From positions 1 through 30,868 of IMG/VR virus record IMGVR_UViG_3300028569_000115: DNA of 30,868 nucleotides. The stretch is one strand, 5' to 3'. Both the position numbers and the translations under genes were made by a program. The notes beneath the pieces are model-generated. The model saw only the letters and a list, made by a program, of their open reading frames with translations, was not told where the DNA came from and searched no databases. This DNA is from a virus. Each line of letters starts with the position of its first letter. Within the stretch, counting starts at the first letter, position 1. Positions 24,420 through 30,183 of this stretch are shown piece by piece.

Positions 24420-24889
24420 TTTTAACCTTGTGGCTCTCAATGGGGGTGGCGCACGCTGCCCTTTTTGAAGACTTTACCGAGGAATACCGTTATATAGCCA
24501 CAACATATAACGGCTATGATTCACGGCAGCCTATCTACACCATTGGCCCTATACACAATGAAGTAAGCAACGCTTGCTATCTTATTAGCGCTCAGTATGA
24601 AGTGAGTAATACAGATGAAAAGCATAACATCATGGTCGGGCAGACCATTATCCGAACTAGAGATTTATCTGACACTCGCGGAGTGCGGATACTACCTGCC
24701 ACCACCACAAACGTTGACCGCCAGCGATACCATGAGCGATGGAATGGAAGCATTGTCGACTGCCCACCTGTCGGGGTCTGGTATTATCGTCTGATGGTTT
24801 ATAGTGGCTTACGTAAAACAATCCAGCCAGCCATACGGGTAGAGCAAGGCTATGGGTTTTTGCAGGCCTACAGGGTTGATAACAACTAG
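24395..24889 (+). CDS. Secreted protein with Sec signal peptide, unknown function
   Basis: A 164-aa protein whose first 21 residues are a classic signal peptide: MLRLFSQLVLTLWLSMGVAH followed by A, with an A-x-A-type cleavage site. The mature part (starting ALFEDFTEEYRY) has two Cys (about residues 49 and 122, by my count) that could form a disulfide in the periplasm. It is beta-rich with no membrane span. A phage-encoded periplasmic protein next to the lysis genes could affect superinfection, envelope state or lysis, but there is no motif to decide. The start overlaps the previous gene by 25 nt, and the gene end lies in the first unit of the 15-bp repeat array. Its signal sequence is related to that of the J-like protein (see findings). 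Confidence 0.75.
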   Translation: MLRLFSQLVLTLWLSMGVAHAALFEDFTEEYRYIATTYNGYDSRQPIYTIGPIHNEVSNACYLISAQYEVSNTDEKHNIMVGQTIIRTRDLSDTRGVRILPATTTNVDRQRYHERWNGSIVDCPPVGVWYYRLMVYSGLRKTIQPAIRVEQGYGFLQAYRVDNN

Positions 24890-24970
24890 CTCATTAACAA
24901 CTAGCTCATTAACAACTAGCTCATTAACAACTAGCTCATTAACAACTAGCTTATTAACAACCAGCTGTCA
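24881..24970 (+). repeat. Array of six 15-bp direct repeats
   Basis: Four identical units AACAACTAGCTCATT (24881-24940), a fifth with one change (CTTATT, 24941-24955), and a diverged sixth (AACAACCAGCTGTCA, 24956-24970). The array starts in the last codons of the upstream gene and its first TAG is that gene's stop. The 15-bp period keeps frame, so every unit except the last repeats the TAG in the same frame. Function may be an iteron-like binding array, or it may be a simple slippage expansion. Confidence 0.93.
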
Positions 24971-25018
24971 CATAACCGCCGTTTCAATCTGCTAACTTTG
25001 TGGCTTGGAGGTGTTTGT

Positions 25019-25426
25019 ATGTTGCAGCTTCAAGGCTATGGAATCTATCGCCCAGCAATTCAATTTACTGGCTGGTTTGAAAAGAAGCTAAAACAAAAGA
25101 TGCTGCATGAGGCTGGTTGTGTTTGCGCTGCATGTGGCGGGGCTTTCCAAAACCCTTGGGAGGCTCAGTTTCACCATCGTAACCCAGAGACTAAAGGGTT
25201 CCATTTAAGCCACAGAGATATGGAAGGGCGGACACTGGAGGAAATTGAGGCGGAGCATAAAAAGGGAGAATGGCTGCATCCTGACTGCCATAAGCATGCC
25301 CATCAAACCAATGACCCCAACCGCTTTGATAGTGAGTATTTGCAGAATAAAGAAGATAGCCATTCTGCAGAAAGTAAACGCCTTGGCAGGTTACGTGGTA
25401 AGATTAAATTCTCAGCGTTAGCTTAG
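25019..25426 (+). CDS. HNH endonuclease-like protein
   Basis: This 135-aa protein has the ββα-metal HNH layout: EAGCVCAACGGAF with the zinc-binding pair C36/C39, then AQFHHRNPETKGF with the catalytic His pair (H52/H53) and Asn, and LHPDCHKHAHQTNDP with C90 and H93/H95. I choose ATG 25019 because GGAGG (25007-25011) lies seven bases upstream. The frame is open further upstream, up to the last TAG of the repeat array. HNH proteins in phages serve DNA packaging with terminase, or act as homing or DNA-degrading nucleases. This one is far from terS in this window, so its job is open. Confidence 0.85.
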   Translation: MLQLQGYGIYRPAIQFTGWFEKKLKQKMLHEAGCVCAACGGAFQNPWEAQFHHRNPETKGFHLSHRDMEGRTLEEIEAEHKKGEWLHPDCHKHAHQTNDPNRFDSEYLQNKEDSHSAESKRLGRLRGKIKFSALA

Positions 25427-25435
25427 GGTTATAGC

Positions 25436-25948
25436 GTGATTCCACCTTTATTAGATGCCCGCATGCAGACATGGGCCACCACCAAACAGCCGTCGTTAGA
25501 CGCTAAACAAGAGATGGGGGATTATTTGTGGCAGTTATACGATAGAGGTTTGCTGACCACACAATTACCCGCCCAATTAGCAGGGGAAGTGAGGCAGGTG
25601 CAAAGTATTAAACGCAAGGCCCATCCGGATAAGTGGGATAAGGTGGAAGAGGAATACCAAGAGCTCTTAGCAGAAGTGCCTGAAATTAACCCAGAGACTT
25701 TAGAGCCATTTCATGTAAAGGGAGAGTTTGATATTCCACTTTCAGAGCCTCACTGGGTGCAATTCCTAGCAGCCCTCAAGTGGCCCTATATTGCAATCGA
25801 AAAGTTTATGGAGTTTGAACGGCTCAAGATTGATGGTCGGCTACGCTATCAGGCCGCTAATCCAACTATTCCAAAAGAGCAACGTAAGGCTGATTTAAAA
25901 CAATACGAAACACAAGCGGCAAAATATGTGTTTGATGTGGGAGGATAG
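25436..25948 (+). CDS. Hypothetical protein at the end of the rightward operon
   Basis: A 170-aa protein starting at GTG 25436, nine bases after the HNH stop. It is helical and charged, with LDAKQEMGDYLWQLYDRGLL, then KRKAHPDKWDKVEEEYQELL and a C-terminal helix EQRKADLKQYETQAAKYVFD. No membrane segment, signal or known motif. It ends the + strand unit just before the terminator at 26003. It could belong to a late or packaging gene set with HNH, but this is only position. I do not recognise it. Confidence 0.7.
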   Translation: MIPPLLDARMQTWATTKQPSLDAKQEMGDYLWQLYDRGLLTTQLPAQLAGEVRQVQSIKRKAHPDKWDKVEEEYQELLAEVPEINPETLEPFHVKGEFDIPLSEPHWVQFLAALKWPYIAIEKFMEFERLKIDGRLRYQAANPTIPKEQRKADLKQYETQAAKYVFDVGG

Positions 25949-26002
25949 GTTCCCGCTAAGCAATCATCTCTACCCCCTGCCCGCTTTCACGCTAGCAGGT
26001 GC

Positions 26003-26026
26003 AAGCCCTCAGCAATGGGGGCTTTT
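26003..26026 (+). terminator. Intrinsic terminator of the rightward operon
   Basis: AAGCCCTC (26003-26010) pairs with GGGGGCTT (26017-26024), with one G-U, around a six-base loop AGCAAT, and is followed by TTTTGCTGTTT on the + strand. It sits 55 nt after the last rightward gene and marks the end of the late unit. Confidence 0.75.
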
Positions 26027-26087
26027 GCTGTTTGAACCTATGTAATTTATGCACAGGTTGCGCTTAATTTAGTGCAGGTTATGAACA

Positions 26088-26109
26088 TATATACACAAAA
26101 CTGTATATA
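26088..26109. other. AT-rich perfect inverted repeat in the convergent gap
   Basis: TATATAC (26088-26094) and GTATATA (26103-26109) form a perfect 7-bp inverted repeat around ACAAAACT. It lies in an AT-rich stretch (about 26040-26125) between the two converging operons. Nearby CACAGGTT (26052-26059) and TGCAGGTT (26073-26080) form a loose direct repeat. The rest of the 25949-26179 gap holds the terminator and nothing else I can name. A binding site or hairpin is possible, but I see no associated promoter. Confidence 0.4.
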
Positions 26110-26179
26110 ACGGTGCATATTATGCTGTGAACTACATACGACCCCGCCAAGCCTCTCAGCGATGCTCAAACCGACGGGG

Positions 26180-26482
26180 CTATTTACTACCATCAATCAT
26201 CGCATCAATCACAATCTTAGCCTCTGGGTCTACCTCTGCCCAACGATAGGCCATCTCTGTCACCACAGTATCTAGCAACTTGTGGGTTAATGGGCATTCT
26301 AGGCGACCCGTCATGACGCCATTCATCACTTTTAGGTCAGTGAGTGCTTGCATCGCCATCGCAAAGCGAAACTCTGGGTTGAGGTTGTCATTGCTAGCTA
26401 GCTTTACGACGTCCATATAGATAAGCCGCTTCACATCATCCAGTGTGGCGGCTTTCTTGGTTACTTTCTTAGAGGCTAGCAT
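26180..26482 (-). CDS. Hypothetical protein, last gene of the leftward operon
   Basis: A 100-aa protein starting at an ATG that directly follows the methylase stop (TGA ATG), so the two are probably co-translated. It starts with a basic segment (MLASKKVTKKAATLDDVKRL) and continues as helices with MDVVKLASNDNLNPEFRFAM and KVMNGVMTGRLECPLTHKLL. No recognisable fold. The coupling suggests it may work with the methylase, for example as a specificity or accessory factor, but that is guesswork. Confidence 0.68.
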   Translation of the reverse strand: MLASKKVTKKAATLDDVKRLIYMDVVKLASNDNLNPEFRFAMAMQALTDLKVMNGVMTGRLECPLTHKLLDTVVTEMAYRWAEVDPEAKIVIDAMIDGSK

Positions 26483-27475
26483 TCAAAACAACCCCATCTG
26501 CTGCACGGTAACTGCGGGGCGGTTGCAGAATAGCCGCTCGGTGGCTACTACATTATTGCTGCTAGAGGATAGTGTCACCCGCTTTTTAAAATTAAACACC
26601 TCGTAAAAATCATCTGGCATGGTGTACTCGCTGATAAACACCGTGTGGTGTTGCTTTCTAAGCCATTCATCAAAAGCCACATAGCAAAACTCTTGGCGGT
26701 ATTTACACGTCCCCCTATAAGGTGGGTCACAATAGATAATCACTTCATTGTCATCATAAGGCAGTGGCACAGCGTTATAGGAGAGGTTTAACAGAGTGAA
26801 CCGTTGGAGCCGTTCGAGTTGTTGGAGCCGTTCGAGTTGTTGGAGTTGTTCGAGTTGTTGGAGCCGTTCGAGTTGTTGGAGTTGTTGGAGCCGTTCGAGT
26901 TGTTGGAGATCATATCGCCCGTATTGCATCTTCACTTGACGCATGATATCCAACCGTCTCTCGTTGACGGTGGCCTTATTGCTTAATTTTACAGCGTTGC
27001 TGTGGGTATCATTAAACCGTTGTAGGCTATCCACACACCCAAACACCACCATATTATGCAGCAGGTGCTTTGTGGCCTCAATTTCAGGATTAAACATGTA
27101 ACTCCTACGGGTATTCCCAAACGAGCAAACCACACGACAGAACTCGCTGTAAGGGGTGTGCAAGTCTATCTGCTCAAAAAACCGCTCACGGGTGACAAAC
27201 TGATAAAAATCGTCAGGGAACAAACCATACTGCCCACGTTCACCGCTAGCAATTCGCTTCATGAGCCACGCCACAAAACTGGCTAGCTGTCCGTCGTACT
27301 CGTTATACACCACCTGCAAGCCAAGCTGGCTGGCCATGAACGACATCGATCCGCCACCACCAAACAGGTCTACAAACACCTTAGCCTGTGGCTTCATGGC
27401 GATCATCTCACGCACCAGCATCTCAGCAACGGTTTGCTTGCCACCCATATAGGGGATTCTTAATGGGTATAACAA
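26483..27475 (-). CDS. DNA adenine N6-methyltransferase, D12 class, with Leu-x-x repeat insert
   Basis: This 330-aa enzyme would methylate adenine in phage DNA, using S-adenosylmethionine, to evade restriction or mark DNA. Order of motifs fits the D12/Dam class: RIPYMGGKQ (residues 6-14), motif I DLFGGGGS (36-43) for AdoMet, and catalytic DPPY (about 249-252) in IIYCDPPYRG. Between them, residues about 189-224 consist of 12 Leu-x-x triads (LQQ, LER, LEQ), then FTLLNLSYN. The repeat is also present at DNA level (separate entry). The start is TTG at 27475, with GGAG nine bases upstream (27485-27488 on the + strand) and an in-frame stop just before. The length without the insert is typical for this family. 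Confidence 0.92.
   Translation of the reverse strand: MLYPLRIPYMGGKQTVAEMLVREMIAMKPQAKVFVDLFGGGGSMSFMASQLGLQVVYNEYDGQLASFVAWLMKRIASGERGQYGLFPDDFYQFVTRERFFEQIDLHTPYSEFCRVVCSFGNTRRSYMFNPEIEATKHLLHNMVVFGCVDSLQRFNDTHSNAVKLSNKATVNERRLDIMRQVKMQYGRYDLQQLERLQQLQQLERLQQLEQLQQLERLQQLERLQRFTLLNLSYNAVPLPYDDNEVIIYCDPPYRGTCKYRQEFCYVAFDEWLRKQHHTVFISEYTMPDDFYEVFNFKKRVTLSSSSNNVVATERLFCNRPAVTVQQMGLF
26803..26910 (-). repeat. Twelve 9-bp repeats inside the methylase gene
   Basis: Read on the + strand, twelve consecutive 9-bp units follow GTT-S-GAG-NN (GTTGGAGCC, GTTCGAGTT, GTTGGAGTT and one GTTGGAGAT), with no interruption. On the coding strand each unit encodes one Leu-Gln/Glu-Gln/Arg triad. The units are never frame-breaking, so unit number could vary without inactivating the enzyme. 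Confidence 0.92.
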
Positions 27476-27543
27476 TTAAACAATCTCCGCAGCACATGTG
27501 AGCGCACAATACTAACACCTGTAAAAATTAACCCGATGACCCC

Positions 27544-27966
27544 CTAGCACTTCATTGCCTCCACTAGCTGAATATGGGTGTCTAAATCTGGGTGAAGAAC
27601 CGCTCCACGGTGCAAACCGTCGTGTAAGGGGTCTAGAGCGGCCACCAAGCCCTTCACTTGCGGCCCCCACCTCTTAGTATCTGCCAATGCCTCTCGTAGG
27701 CCCTCCTGAAGGATAGGCTGGTTGGGATGTTGCCATTTCCATTCATTGATGCGACGCACCATGAGACGGTAAAACTCCAGCCAATAGATGGCTTGCTTAA
27801 GGGTCATTTCTTCAGGGTATTTCTCTAGGGGCATAAAAACGACATCCGTATTATTTCGCATGGTAGCCTTGCCTAGCTCAATTAACTTCGGCGTGTTCCA
27901 CAGGGTGGTATCAATCCATCGGGCTTGCTGCTTACCTGTGGCTTTAGCTGTCCAGAGGGCTAGCAT
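27544..27966 (-). CDS. Hypothetical protein, leftward operon
   Basis: A 140-aa protein, starting at ATG 27966; a TTG at 27981 would add five residues. It is helical with a central TLKQAIYWLEFYRLMVRRIN and a Trp-rich segment NEWKWQHPNQPILQE, and ends LHPDLDTHIQLVEAMKC. No motif is recognised. It overlaps the preceding gene by about 20 nt. The 68-nt gap to the methylase holds only that gene's ribosome binding site. Being in the early-type operon, it may take part in host takeover or DNA metabolism, which cannot be decided here. Confidence 0.68.
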   Translation of the reverse strand: MLALWTAKATGKQQARWIDTTLWNTPKLIELGKATMRNNTDVVFMPLEKYPEEMTLKQAIYWLEFYRLMVRRINEWKWQHPNQPILQEGLREALADTKRWGPQVKGLVAALDPLHDGLHRGAVLHPDLDTHIQLVEAMKC

Positions 27967-28108
27967 TGCTATACGGCTCAACTTCTATTGTGGCTGGCAT
28001 TAACTTGGGCATCTTGAAGTCTGCGTCCCAATACAGCGTCCAGTAGCTTTTATCGGGGCACTGGATCAGCATACTGTAGTCAGTGGCTTCGTTTAGGTGG
28101 GAGATCAT
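27944..28108 (-). CDS. Small hypothetical protein (54 aa)
   Basis: The ATG at 28108 overlaps the stop of the upstream gene (ATGA), which I use as start; the frame is open up to 28168 but that would give a 64-nt overlap. The product contains a Trp/Tyr-rich segment, DYSMLIQCPDKSYWTLYWDA, then KMPKLMPATIEVEPYSN. It looks like a small beta hairpin protein, but nothing more can be said. Confidence 0.6.
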   Translation of the reverse strand: MISHLNEATDYSMLIQCPDKSYWTLYWDADFKMPKLMPATIEVEPYSNASPLDS

Positions 28109-28428
28109 TGGGGGTTTTCTAGCTCCATTAAATAACTGTGTAACGCTGCAATGGTATATAGCCGCCATTGTGGCTTGCTATAAAGGTAGATAATAGCGTG
28201 CTTCTTAACCACCTTCCCCGTGATGCCTTTAGGGCAATCGTAAAACCACCACTCAATAGTGTCTAATTGAGCTTCATTGAAAACAGCCTTGGTTAATATG
28301 TGTGTAGGTAGGCAATACACTTCACGAAACTTCATTAAGTCCACACCCGCATCACTTACAGCATCGTAGGCTTTATCTGACGCCTGCATCGCCTTAATGT
28401 ATTCAGTGAACTCCTCAAGAGATAACAT
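28105..28428 (-). CDS. Hypothetical protein, leftward operon
   Basis: A 107-aa protein. ATG at 28428 overlaps the upstream stop (TGATG); a GTG three bases earlier is also possible. It starts LSLEEFTEYIKAMQASDKAY (helical) and contains IEWWFYDCPKGITGKVVKKH and IIYLYSKPQWRLYTIAALHS. Its layout, a helical start and then a small aromatic-rich domain, is one I associate with uncharacterised phage early proteins, without a known function. Confidence 0.68.
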   Translation of the reverse strand: MLSLEEFTEYIKAMQASDKAYDAVSDAGVDLMKFREVYCLPTHILTKAVFNEAQLDTIEWWFYDCPKGITGKVVKKHAIIYLYSKPQWRLYTIAALHSYLMELENPQ

Positions 28429-28643
28429 CACTCCACCTCCACTTCACCCTTGCAGGCGTTGATAAACTTGGTAAACGTCTCGATGCGAGGCCCCCACACG
28501 CCAGAGAGCAAGCGTGAGACGTGTTGCGAAGACACGCCCATACGTTTGGCAATCTCGACGTTCGTCAGGCCGCTGCGCTCTTTGAGGGTGTGCATCACTT
28601 CGAGATAGTTGGAGTTATTTAGCAGCATTGGTTGATAGTCCAT
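28428..28643 (-). CDS. XRE-type helix-turn-helix DNA-binding protein
   Basis: A 71-aa protein from ATG 28643 (or 66 aa from ATG 28628; the frame is open to 28721). Residues ~18-65 form a lambda-Cro/CI-type HTH: EVMHTLKERSGLTNVEIAKR, then MGVSSQHVSRLLSGVWGPRI and ETFTKFINAC. The recognition helix region is SQHVSRLLSG. It is minimal in size and likely acts as a dimeric repressor or a regulator of a nearby promoter, or an antitoxin-like factor; no toxin partner is seen. It overlaps the nuclease gene, whose stop is at 28615, by 28 nt at the chosen start. Confidence 0.75.
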   Translation of the reverse strand: MDYQPMLLNNSNYLEVMHTLKERSGLTNVEIAKRMGVSSQHVSRLLSGVWGPRIETFTKFINACKGEVEVE

Positions 28644-29199
28644 ATAGATGCTGATGGGGAGGGTCAAGGAACGCGCCGATTGGGAAGGCTTTATCGTTAG
28701 ATAGATAGCTGTGGCCATCATCTAGCAGGCGGGTTATTTCAGCAACGCCGATACACTTAGAAAGGGTGCGAAAGTATGACCACGGCCACACAAGCATGTG
28801 GACACGGTTTTTATACTTAACAAATAGCACTACATAAGCCTTATTGCCTGTCTTATAAATTTTCTCAAGCCATTCACGCTGATGCTCTGCTAGTTGGGCT
28901 TTGCCAAACCCTTTGGGTGCGTGGTCGTACTTAGCTTCATAAACAATAGTGGTGCCATTATTAAGCCACACGATAGTGTCAAAAGGGCGCTTACCTCCTT
29001 TTACTTTTGACTTCGGGGCTGAGTCGTTACTCTTTTCAGCAATGGGGTCAGGTATCTTGTAGGCAACACATTTATTTAGCCGGAGGCCCTCACGCAATTG
29101 GGTTTCGTAAATCCTTTCTTGCTGGCTACGCCCAAGCTTCTTGCCGCTCTTGGTGCGCTTTGGCTCGATTGAAAAGGTGGCATATTTACTGACGTTCAT
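28615..29199 (-). CDS. PD-(D/E)XK nuclease, RecU / Holliday junction resolvase-like
   Basis: This 194-aa protein has the PD-(D/E)XK core: RPFDTIVWLNNGTTIVYEAK, with D74, E88 and K90, followed by FGKAQLAEHQREWLEKIYK, where Q107 fits the RecU-type HQ helix, then GNKAYVVLFVKYKNR. This suggests cutting of branched DNA such as Holliday junctions during replication or packaging. I choose ATG 29199, which overlaps the previous stop (TGATG) and has GGGGGAGG just upstream. A longer form from 29223 is open but lacks a site. Gene order next to an HTH protein, dcd and an SSB-like gene fits a replication/recombination block. Confidence 0.8.
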   Translation of the reverse strand: MNVSKYATFSIEPKRTKSGKKLGRSQQERIYETQLREGLRLNKCVAYKIPDPIAEKSNDSAPKSKVKGGKRPFDTIVWLNNGTTIVYEAKYDHAPKGFGKAQLAEHQREWLEKIYKTGNKAYVVLFVKYKNRVHMLVWPWSYFRTLSKCIGVAEITRLLDDGHSYLSNDKAFPIGAFLDPPHQHLYGLSTNAAK

Positions 29200-29501
29200 C
29201 ACGCCTCCCCCGTCAGGAACCACGACACAAGGCGCTGAAGCCAGTTCTTACGGAGTGCTAGCGCATCATGTTTGGCAGCTACGGCATGGTAGTATTCATA
29301 ATAACCATCCTTAATTACAAACTCCGGCAACGGCTTACGAGACTGGTTGAGGTTTTTCCTTAGCCCGTGATAATTGGCAATATTATCCACCCGTGCGGAT
29401 GTCATACCCAGCTGTTCTGCCACTAGCTTGGTGGGGTACTTGCGCCAGTGCTGTTTAATGTAGGCCAGTTGATCGTCGGTATATGTGCGTGGTCGTGCCA
29501 T
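29199..29501 (-). CDS. HTH-like DNA-binding protein, hypothetical
   Basis: A 100-aa protein with an N-terminal helical domain: RPRTYTDDQLAYIKQHWRKY, then PTKLVAEQLGMTSARVDNIA and NYHGLRKN. The order helix, helix, recognition helix in KLVAEQLGMTSARVDNIANY resembles small winged/HTH or MADS-like homeodomain folds common in phages, often next to nuclease genes. The C-terminal half (DGYYEYYHAVAAKHDALALR) is helical. The start overlaps the dcd stop (TAATG). The call as DNA-binding rests on the pattern only. Confidence 0.7.
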   Translation of the reverse strand: MARPRTYTDDQLAYIKQHWRKYPTKLVAEQLGMTSARVDNIANYHGLRKNLNQSRKPLPEFVIKDGYYEYYHAVAAKHDALALRKNWLQRLVSWFLTGEA

Positions 29502-30046
29502 TACTTCTCCACTCCTTTGCTAATCATATCGGATTCATCTTGCTGTGGACCACCATACTTGCCTTTGTATGGCTCGGTGCAACCCATCACAGGGAAGAAC
29601 TTAATCTGACAGTAGGACTGATTTTCATATTGAAGTATTCCGTAATCATTAACCACCAAGGGGTTAAGAATAAACGGCACCTCAGTATGGTTAGTAATCT
29701 CTAGGGTGATTTTCCCACTGTAACCCGGGTCAACCCAGCCGGCAGACATACAGACGTCAATTCCATCACGCATTGCACTACTACGGGTACTTACTTGCGC
29801 CGCTAGAAACTGACTAAGCCACAGACTCTCTAAGGTGCGTCCTAATATAAACCCTTGTGGCTTCAATACAAAAGGTTCTCTTACATTCCACACGGTTTTA
29901 TTGACGGGGCAGGTAAACCAACTATCCAACCGCAAGTCCACTGAGGCGGGTTGCACCTGTTTCTTTTCCAGCACGCTGGCATTGTTAAACCCCCAGCCAG
30001 TGGGGCTGTTAAACGCTTTGATGATGGCTTCGTTACCAAGAATCAT
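29501..30046 (-). CDS. dcd: dCTP deaminase-family enzyme
   Basis: This 181-aa enzyme converts dCTP to dUTP, feeding dTTP synthesis during phage replication; dUTPase-type activity is possible in some members. Signatures: VQPASVDLRL (31-40), FILGRTLE (67-73), STRSSAMRDG (86-95; nucleotide binding) and MSAGWVDPGYSGKITLEITN (100-119), with E116 corresponding to the catalytic Glu. Near the end YCQIKFFPVMG and YKGKYGGPQ supply the usual substrate contacts. Length matches the family. The start ATG 30046 lies 138 nt downstream of the ssb-like stop, across the folded region at about 30079-30175. Confidence 0.92.
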   Translation of the reverse strand: MILGNEAIIKAFNSPTGWGFNNASVLEKKQVQPASVDLRLDSWFTCPVNKTVWNVREPFVLKPQGFILGRTLESLWLSQFLAAQVSTRSSAMRDGIDVCMSAGWVDPGYSGKITLEITNHTEVPFILNPLVVNDYGILQYENQSYCQIKFFPVMGCTEPYKGKYGGPQQDESDMISKGVEK

Positions 30047-30079
30047 ACTGTTTACTTTATATCAGTTATATCAATAAGC

Positions 30080-30092
30080 CCCGAAGGTCGGG
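30080..30092 (-). terminator. Possible short hairpin with weak U-run, reading leftward
   Basis: On the - strand CCCGA (30092-30088) and TCGGG (30084-30080) form a five-bp stem with a three-base loop, followed by GCTTATTG. It is a weak intrinsic terminator at best and overlaps the base of the folded region beyond it, so the two may be alternatives. It could partly attenuate transcription entering dcd. Confidence 0.3.
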
Positions 30093-30175
30093 TGTGGGGC
30101 CGGATTAGGACCGGCTCGTATACAAAGGCTGTCGTCCAATGCCTCTTACCTAGTTACCGCTAGGCCCGCCCGCAC
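30092..30175. ncRNA. Cloverleaf-like structured region between ssb and dcd
   Basis: Four nested pairings are visible: closing stem GTGTGGG (30092-30098) with CCCGCAC (30169-30175); GCCGG/CCGGC (30099-30103, 30111-30115) with a seven-base loop; AGGC/GCCT (30126-30129, 30141-30144) with an 11-base loop; CCTAG/CTAGG (30149-30153, 30160-30164). All 7 closing pairs form on the + strand with one G-U; on the - strand one is C-A, but the AGGC stem extends to six pairs. The three-arm, one-stem layout resembles a tRNA or riboswitch, but no anticodon loop or CCA end fits. It lies in the dcd 5' leader on the - strand. Confidence 0.4.
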
Positions 30176-30183
30176 CTAAGTGG

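Noticed and set aside
24887-24949. Alternative genetic code with TAG as a sense codon
   Set aside because: TAG ends several well-supported genes (capsid at 5755, decoration at 6244, tube proteins at 9647 and 10094), so it is read as a stop here.
24881-24970. 15-bp repeat array as a CRISPR array
   Set aside because: Units are directly adjacent without spacers and there are no cas genes.
26142-26179. Terminator just after the last leftward gene (CCCCG/CGGGG)
   Set aside because: The five-bp stem closes a loop of 28 bases and there is no T-run, so it is too weak to call.
26803-26910. Diversity-generating retroelement variable region
   Set aside because: No reverse transcriptase or template repeat is visible, and the pattern is regular tandem units rather than adenine-directed variation.
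26804-26986. Plus-strand Leu/Glu-rich ORF opposite the methylase repeat
   Set aside because: It is the antisense translation of the 9-bp array, with no ribosome binding site or context.
30092-30175. A functional tRNA gene
   Set aside because: Cloverleaf-like pairings exist, but the middle arm has an 11-base loop and the 3' end does not give CCA, so no anticodon can be assigned.
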